A program made the translations under genes and the position numbers. Positions 57,983 to 64,000 of a DNA stretch of 64,000 nucleotides are shown here, one piece after another (position 1 is the first letter of the stretch; each line of letters starts with the position of its first letter). The notes under the pieces are model-generated. The model saw only the letters and a list, made by a program, of their open reading frames with translations, searched no databases and had not been told where the DNA came from. This DNA comes from Nageia nagi (taxonomy: Eukaryota > Pinophyta): the NCBI GenBank assembly GCA_050084985.1, contig JBITNC010000002.1:21948001-22012000 (forward strand), written 5' to 3'.

Positions 57983-58447
57983 TGTTGGAATGCATAATGC
58001 ATTATTGTAAATAGATGTATTAAATCTTCTATAAAAATTTATTAATAATTAAGGGTATTATTTGATATCTTAAGTATTTTAGTGAATATAATAATGTAAC
58101 TTATCCTACACTCTAAGTCATGAGTATGCCCCTTGGGTCAAAGATGTGCATGTCATGCTTAGATCATCCAAAAAGAGATTTTGGCCTAAAATTTAAGGCT
58201 CCCTCTTTGTAATGATATACCAATTATGGAGTAAGGATATGTTATAGGATAGAAATGTAGGATTTGAGATTAAAAGAGTTGTATTTATGAGAGAAGTAAA
58301 GATCTAGTTAGTGGATGTACTCGTAGTTGGAGGAAACACTTTACATCTTATGTTCTGAGATTGCTTTTTATATTTGTTAGATGTAATGGTGAACTTTAAT
58401 GTGATATTAGTAGTTTAGCAATTATCTTGTTCGTGTTAGTTCCTTCA
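57983..58447 (+). repeat. 3' LTR of element F
   Basis: 465 bp, TGTTGGAATG to GTTCCTTCA. The TATA box has decayed to CCTAAAATTTAAG. The leader hairpin is partly lost (CTCGTAGTTGGAG). Confidence 0.92.
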
Positions 58448-58452
58448 CTTTA

Positions 58453-59365
58453 CCATTAAAGCAAAGGTTTCCTCATAATGAACTTCGTATTTTTGAACGA
58501 AACCCTTAGCTACCAACCTTGCTTTGTATTGCTCAATATCACCAACTAAATTGTATTTGACCTTGTAAATCCATTTATTACCAATCATATTTTATTCATT
58601 AGGATAAGGAACCAAATTCCAAATTTGATTTTTTACTAGAGCCTCATACTCCACATTCATTGCATTCATCCAGCACTCATGCTTTGAAGCTTCCTTTAAG
58701 GACGAGGGATCATTCTTGCTATGAATTTTGGAAAATAAATATTTATTAATGGTCATACTTCTTGTTATCATTTGTATTGGATAATTTTGTTTCTTAAGTG
58801 ACATATCCACATTGACATCCATCCAGTTAAATGCAATAAAAGAATCATCACCCTCATCTAGGTTTTTATAAGAAGCAGACTCTTTAAGAAGTTCATTGAA
58901 CTTTACATCCTTAGATACAAAGATTACTCTAGAGGAAGGTTAGTATAGCCTATAGCCCCTATTCTAATTGTCATAGCCCATAAAGATACACTTTTTAGAT
59001 CTCTCATCTAGTCTCTTCCTTTTTTTTAGGAACAACAAAAGCATAAGCATCACAGCCAAAGACCCTAAAGTGAGAGATGTTAGGTTTCTTTCATGTCCAT
59101 GCCTTATATAGAGTTTTTCTTTCACCTATTTTTGTAGAAAACCTATTTAATATGTAGATTATAGTATTTATAGCTTCACCCCATAAGAAGCTAGGAATAT
59201 CTCTCAACATACATATTACCATTTTTTAAATAGTTATATTCTTCCTTTTGACTACATCATTCTGCTAAGAAGTGTAAGGGATCATACACTACCTCTTAAT
59301 TCCATACTTGATACCAAAACTCATTGAATTCATTGCTATTATACTCGCCCCCATTATCATATTTG
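58453..59365 (-). pseudogene. Copia E pol, first half (integrase end and RT start)
   Basis: From 59365 downward on the minus strand: integrase remnant DNGGEYNSNEF (about 59355), WGEAI-type region near 59180, a core where CDAYAFVV-like and VYLYGL-like pieces are readable, and YRLYxPSS near 58945. The linker and RT N-terminus follow: EASKHECWMNAMNVEYEAL and NQIWNLVPYPNE (58592-58700), [20 protein letters not shown] (about 58535-58590), and KARLVAKGFVQKYEVHYEET up to ALMVK at 58453. F's insertion follows at once. Gag, protease and the first integrase catalytic Asp are absent. Confidence 0.85.
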
Positions 59366-59858
59366 CATGCAATTTTATTTTTACAAACATATTAGTATTG
59401 TAAAAAACTATTGCAATAATAGCATTAAAGTAAAAAATTTGCACTTTTAACCATTTCTACACAAGTAGAAACTAGCAAAATTAAACTATAATAACTCATT
59501 GTTGCTAAATTTAAGCAAATTTACTTAAAACTTACATATTATTGTTACACATTAAGAAATTTTACTTTAAAAAAATATAGCTAACAACCTATTGTTAGTA
59601 AAAAATAATGCATGGTAATAGCATATGAGTGAACTAACATGTTAGTATAGCCAAAAAAAATATTATCAACTTTGAACACATTTTGATAAATAAAAATTTT
59701 ATAATCAAAGAAACAAATGGTTAGTAATAAAAGCAAAATTTGACATTCAACATAGTAGGAGAGAGATTATACCTTCAAGCTCTTTTACCTCAACAAAGTA
59801 GATGGAGAAATAAGAGAAATGGACCTTTAAGGATGTTGAATAGGAGCCTCCAAGAATA
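59366..59858 (-). other. Copia E leader remnant
   Basis: AT-rich non-coding sequence next to the PBS. It contains the conserved leader motif on the minus strand at 59769-59792 (AGGTAAAA...AAGGTATA). Gag should lie here but is gone, so a deletion joined the leader to integrase near 59366. Confidence 0.6.
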
Positions 59859-59870
59859 GCTTTGATACCA
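59859..59870 (-). promoter_or_regulatory. Primer binding site of copia E
   Basis: Minus strand TGGTATCAAAGC, two bases inside the 5' LTR. Identical to the PBS of copia B. Confidence 0.88.
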
Positions 59871-59872
59871 TT

Positions 59873-60338
59873 TGATGAAATTAACCTTTTATGGATTAAC
59901 TTCTAATCTACTAAGATCTCAAGAAGGCACTTACAACATCAACACAATAGCGTAATAACTCAAGCCAATCTTATAAATAAAATAAGATATAAAATGGTTC
60001 CTTCATCCTTGGGAGTACATCCACTAATTAAGATCTTATTCTCAAGGACCTCTCTTATAGAATCTCTCATCTCTCTCCAAAATCTAAACCTGTGGCAAAG
60101 CTTGCATAAAAATTAGACAATATAAAAAGATGGTTCCTCTCTATTTATAAGAAGAAATTCACTTTTTAACCTCCCTTTAATCCAAGGGTAAGATTAAAGA
60201 TATTCCTATATTTAATCTCTTACCTATTTTTAATCTCTTTCTTATTTTTATTCCCTTAACATTTTAAGGTATCTAAAGATACTTTAAGCATTAAGTGAAT
60301 TTACATTAAAAAGAAATATTACATTACAAATTCTAATA
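59873..60338 (-). repeat. 5' LTR of copia E
   Basis: 466 bp. On the minus strand it begins TATTAGAATTTGTAATG (first TG mutated to TA) and ends TTAATTTCATCA. It is the partner of 47423-47919. Confidence 0.88.
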
Positions 60339-60343
60339 GAATT

Positions 60344-61950
60344 TTCCAACCTTATCAACATGGAACCAATATACTTCTTCTCATCTCAAAGAGGCTTAAG
60401 GTAAGGTGATCCCTTATCCTCACATCTATTTATTATCATGATTGAATGTTTGGGAATAAGAGTATCTACAATGAAAGATCAAGGAAGGATGAAAGGATTA
60501 TCCCCCTCCTCGAGAATTATTGTAGTCACCCACCACCATTTTTTGGATACATAATAATTTTGGGATATGCTTCTTTTATGAAAGATTCAATCATTCTAAA
60601 AGTGTTAAGGTACTATGAGGTTGCTTTCTACTAGAAAAATTAGCTTTAGCAAAAGAAATTTATTCTTTCTCCACACTCCTCAAGGAATGTAGAGAAGAAT
60701 AAAAAGTTTGTTTAGATGCCAAATTAGTGCTCTACCAAGTACCTACTTTGGAATTTCTTTTTTCAAAGGTAGGTCCAAAAAATCTATATGGTTGCCCATA
60801 TTTTATAGATTTCAAAAGTCTAAGTTAGTTAGATGGAAAGGAATGATGTTGATTTTGGTAAGGAAATGTCAATTAGTTAAGACTACTTTTCAAAGCATCT
60901 AATATATTACTCATTTGTGTTCAAATTTATGGCATCCATCACTAAAAATATTTATTAGATTTGTAGCTAATTCCATTGGATAAGAGTTGAGAAAATGAAA
61001 AGGATTATCTTGGTTGCCTAGAAATCAATATACCAACCCAAACATGTAGGACAACTAAGTACATGGAGGTTGAAGCTCTTCAATCAAGCTCTATTAGGTA
61101 AGCTAGGGTGGAGGTTGAGCGCTGAGTGAGAAATGAAATGGGTTAAAAAAGTAAGGTGAAGTATTTGGAACAATTCAATATTTTATATATATTACCAAGA
61201 GGTTTAATATTTTGGAACAATATGAGAGAGATTAGAGGTATGTTTTAGAAACACCTCTCTTAGAAGATAGGGATAGGGCCTTGAACCTTCTTTTAAGATG
61301 TTACTTGGTTATAATTAATCCCACTAAGATATATCACAAACTTCAATACTTTGGAAATTTGGAGTGCAACCCATTTTAGTAAATTAGTAAAAGATTACAT
61401 CAAATCTAGAGAAGAGAGAAAGGAGTAAAAATGGTTATAAATTGTTAAGGGAACTTACAAAATTTTCTAATATGCTCAAATATAAAATTCAAAGTACCCA
61501 AGTCATGTAAGAGGTGGAGGAGGATTCTCCTATATCATATTTGATGAAGCAAGGTTGTTTCATAGTGAAATTAGGTTATAGCTCTCTGTTTAATTGGAAT
61601 GATAACCTCTTCCCAATGAGGAATATTTGCATTAAAGAATTAAACCCAAATATTTTCTTATTTTATTGGCTTTCTTTTAAGTAAATGAATCATACCTTCC
61701 TATATTTCTCTTTCTATATGATGGTATTAGATAGTATTATTGGGAAAGGAAAGCAAGATGCACTTGAAGTATGTAAAGTTTTAGTACCCCTTTATCCCCC
61801 TTACACTAAATTGATAAACAAGAAAATTTGGTGGAGCCTTTTCCCCCATTCTCCTCTTCATTTATGAAATTTGGAAGGACTGGAATAGAAGAATCTTTAA
61901 ATATTAAAGTATGAATGAGTTTTACTCATGGATATAATTAAGCTCTTAAT
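60344..61950 (+). pseudogene. L1-type LINE, right part: RT end and zf-RVT region
   Basis: Picks up the L1 reading interrupted at 47422: SNLINMEPIYFFSSQRGLR, then stop, then GDPLSSHLFIIMIEC (the conserved RGLRQGDPLSP block). The catalytic FxDD block is not recognisable. ISALPSTYFGISFFKGRSKK with FYRFQKSKLVRWKG (60710-60850) matches the LPxxYLGIPL region after RT. A degenerate zinc-binding zf-RVT region follows, ending FIYEIWKDWNRRIFKY at about 61855-61905. Stops are common. The 3' UTR and poly-A are not clearly seen. Confidence 0.85.
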
Positions 61951-62640
61951 ATTGAAAAATAAGAAGAACATTCTTAATTAATCAAAGGAAGATAATTAAA
62001 ACCAAGAAAATGATTATAATACTATGGGAGAGGTGTTTAAGTTAAGTGAAGCAATAATGGACTAAAAAAAATCTGTAATCATTGGATGCTTATAGCATAC
62101 TCAGATCTCCACTTATAGATTTGAATGAAAATACATTCACCATTATGAGATCATACAAATTGTATATAAATTTAAAAATTGCATAATGTAAATCACAAAA
62201 CTAGCAATTTCAAACACATAACAAGATTAACATAATGATTTACCCTTGGTTCACCCAATGTGGGCTAATTTAGCATGGAGTTGGAGCTTCTCATTATCTA
62301 TAGACATTACAATATTACATGTATAGAGAAATACCATCAACATAATGGTAATACAATCTCTTACAATTACAATAATCTCTTATAGAAAAAAGAAAATAAT
62401 ATCAAAACTATAGAACTCTGGAATGACTATTGGTCTTCCTTCAAATCTTACAATACCAAAAATACTAAACTCTCCAAAATTCTTTTTTTTAATAAAGAGA
62501 ATAGAATGCATCTTAAATAAGCCTAGAAATACCTTGGAAACATCGGCTATAGGCACTAAATCATCTCATATTCCCAACACATCGATGTCCATTCAAATTC
62601 CCCTACTGACTCTTCAAGGTGCATATCATTAACGGCCTAA
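61951..62640 (-). mobile_element. Probable 3' LTR region of the gypsy element
   Basis: This lies between the L1 end and the gypsy coding end. The minus strand has a purine run AGTAGGGGAATTTG near 62600-62613 that could be the PPT, and TAGCCCACATTGGGTGAACC at about 62245-62264, a phrase also near the end of the LTR at 20563-21311. No second LTR copy is in the window, so the boundaries are unresolved. Confidence 0.4.
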
Positions 62641-64000
62641 AATCAATAATTTTCATGCTACTAGTGGCCTAAAATTGAATTTCAAATAACACCAGATTTC
62701 AATCTTCATTTTGTATCCAAGTACATATACCTTTGGAATGAGTATTACTCCTAAAAATATAACCTAACATGATCCAATTCAAATCATACCTCCCTAATGG
62801 AGAAGCATTTGGTCCCACAAATGCATAGATGAGGATATAACTCGCCAACTTTGGGCATTTCCATCCACTTGGCTTTATTAGGCTTTTATCCTTTCAATCC
62901 AACCAACCATAGCTCTATCTCACCTCTTCTTGTAGCATGAACCTTCTTTTGTAATATGGAATTCTCCTTGAGTTCATCCATAGTATTAGGAGCTAAATCA
63001 TCAAGAGATGAAAAATTTGTTCTGAACCTGCTTCATCTTTAGTCAACATATATGGCTTATACAATTTCAAATGCTTAATATTTACAATTACATAAATGTT
63101 CATATATGCTGGAAAATCCAATCTAAAAGCATTCTCATTTACTTGCTCCATAATCCCAAATGGTCCATACCTTATAGGCTTCAACTTCTTAGTTGGTCCT
63201 TGCAACCTCTCCTTACTAAGATGCAACCAAACATGGTCTCCCACATGAAACTTATGGTCAACTTTATGCTTGTCATGTCTCATCTTGTACTCGGTTTGGC
63301 TTGTCTCAAGTTGCTCTTGGACTTTCAAATGAATTTTCCTATCAACAAATTTTTTAGCTTGCTTTTCATTTTTCTCAAGTGAATCTTCTTCATCCTTTTA
63401 TTGTCCAAACACACAATCAAAAGTGAAGATGGTAAATAACCAAAACAAGTATCAAAAGAAATCTTATTAATGGATGAATGAATTGCCCTATTATATAAAT
63501 GTTGAATATATTCAAGATGTTCATCCCAATACTTAGGATGTTTACCACAATAACCCCTCAAGAGTTGAACTAATGTTCTATTCACCATGTCAGTTTGTCC
63601 ATCCATTTGAGGATGAAATATAGTACTCCTCTTCAACCTTGTGTCCATATTTTCCAATAAACATGTCCAAAACTTGCCAAAAATCTACTATCTTTATCAG
63701 AAATAATGGAATTAGGCAATCCAAAATTAACCCAAACATGAGAAAAGAATAAATTTGTAACATCTTATCTTGTTATAGTATTTTTACATGGAATACACAT
63801 CTTGCTAAATCTATCCACAACAAAAATAAATAGTCATGACCTTTCTTAGTCATAGGTAATCCTCCAACAAAATCCATTAAGATACACTCCAATGGACATG
63901 AAGGCACTAGAAGTAGTTGATACAAACTCAATTTTCTATTACTTAGCTTGTTAGTGCAACACAAAGAACATCCCCTTATGTACTTGGCAACTTGATCTTG
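62641..64000 (-). pseudogene. Ty3/gypsy chromovirus pol, integrase to chromodomain (partial)
   Basis: Minus strand from the right edge: integrase zinc-binding end DQVAKYIRGCSLCCTNKLS (about 63935-64000), catalytic core LECILMDFVGGLPMTKKGHD (about 63840-63900), FHPQMDGQTDMVNRTLVQLL (about 63560-63620; the catalytic Glu of QTERVN is Asp), then HDKHKVDHKFHVGDHVWLHL and ERLQGPTKKLKPIRYGPFGI (about 63130-63275). A degenerate chromodomain follows at 62830-62990 (LKENSILQKKVHATRRGEIE, then AKWMEMPKVGEL). Frameshifts near 63340, 63700 and 63780 break it. The rest of pol lies beyond the window. Identity is clear; activity is unlikely. Confidence 0.88.

Larger units (their letters stand above)
50219..58447 (+). 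mobile_element. Element F: LTR retrotransposon without gag-pol (LARD-like)
   Basis: 5' LTR 50219-50695, PBS 50699-50710, 3' LTR 57983-58447 preceded by PPT ATTAAAGGAGAG. The flanks CTTTG (50214-50218) and CTTTA (58448-58452) fit a 5-bp TSD with one later change. Removing F joins E's minus-strand reading ALMVK to MPT exactly. LTRs, PBS and the last 2 kb match copia B. However, the 5 kb from about 50.9 to 55.9 kb shows no UBN2 gag, protease, integrase, RT or RNase H. It looks like a large non-autonomous derivative mobilised by relatives such as B. By eye the LTRs differ at roughly one site in ten. Confidence 0.88.
47423..60338 (-). mobile_element. Ty1/copia element E, TSD GAATT, carrying element F
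   Basis: A minus-strand copia. 5' LTR 59873-60338, PBS 59859-59870, leader, integrase/RT relic 58453-59365, nested element F (50219-58447), rest of RT and RNase H 48950-50213, 3' zone, PPT (minus CATTAAAGGGGAG, 47920-47932), 3' LTR 47423-47919. GAATT at 47418-47422 and 60339-60343 is the exact target duplication. Removing E restores the L1 frame (STIEF joined to SNLINMEP). Without F it is about 4.7 kb: gag, protease and the integrase N-terminus were lost. Confidence 0.92.

Overview
The window looks like nuclear DNA from a large, repeat-rich plant genome. A gymnosperm is my best guess, but that is inference. It is AT-rich and mostly old, broken retrotransposons. I can support only one intact host gene: a three-exon thioredoxin-like CXXS1 gene on the + strand at 40716-41267. 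It has a WCAPS active site in place of the dithiol WCGPC.

Layout. 1-2035: a decayed plant-mobile-domain (PMD) gene on the - strand. 2340-2815: minisatellites. 3837-8758: a 5'-truncated Ty1/copia element (A) whose polypurine tract carries a solo LTR. 9679-9984: a PPR-gene relic. 12225-13836: the 3' end of another copia element (G). 15115-17560: a LINE of the RTE/jockey-like plant type (copy 1). 18740-26300: a tandem segmental duplication whose first unit was broken by a non-autonomous LTR element (18941-21311), a possible MITE (21436-21616) and a LINE ORF1 relic (22785-23925). 28180-29556: a tract of alternating inverted repeats. 29945-32050: LINE copy 2, cut by a complete but dead copia element (B, 32051-39357, TSD TATCA). 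39425-39860: LINE copy 3. 40479-41267: CXXS1 with promoter. 41450-44620: a possible SINE and a satellite-like field. 44640-61950: an L1-type LINE interrupted by copia E (- strand, 47423-60338, TSD GAATT), itself interrupted by element F (+ strand, 50219-58447, TSD CTTTG/CTTTA). 61950-64000: the 3' end of a Ty3/gypsy chromovirus on the - strand.

Elements A, B, E, F, G and the solo LTR belong to one related copia group. They share an LTR start TGTTRGAAT, a U3 palindrome, a TATAAATA box, a hairpin in the transcribed leader, an initiator-Met-tRNA PBS (TGGTATCARAGC) and a long 3' untranslated zone before the PPT. A, B and E retain decayed gag-pol. F has complete LTRs, PBS and PPT but no recognisable gag-pol, so it looks like a large non-autonomous derivative. 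The nesting gives an insertion order: L1, then E, then F; LINE copy 2, then B; A, then the solo LTR.

I found no tRNA or rRNA genes, CRISPR arrays or bacterial-type operons. All readings are by eye. Domain calls rest on recognised motifs, and boundaries marked approximate could shift by tens of bases.
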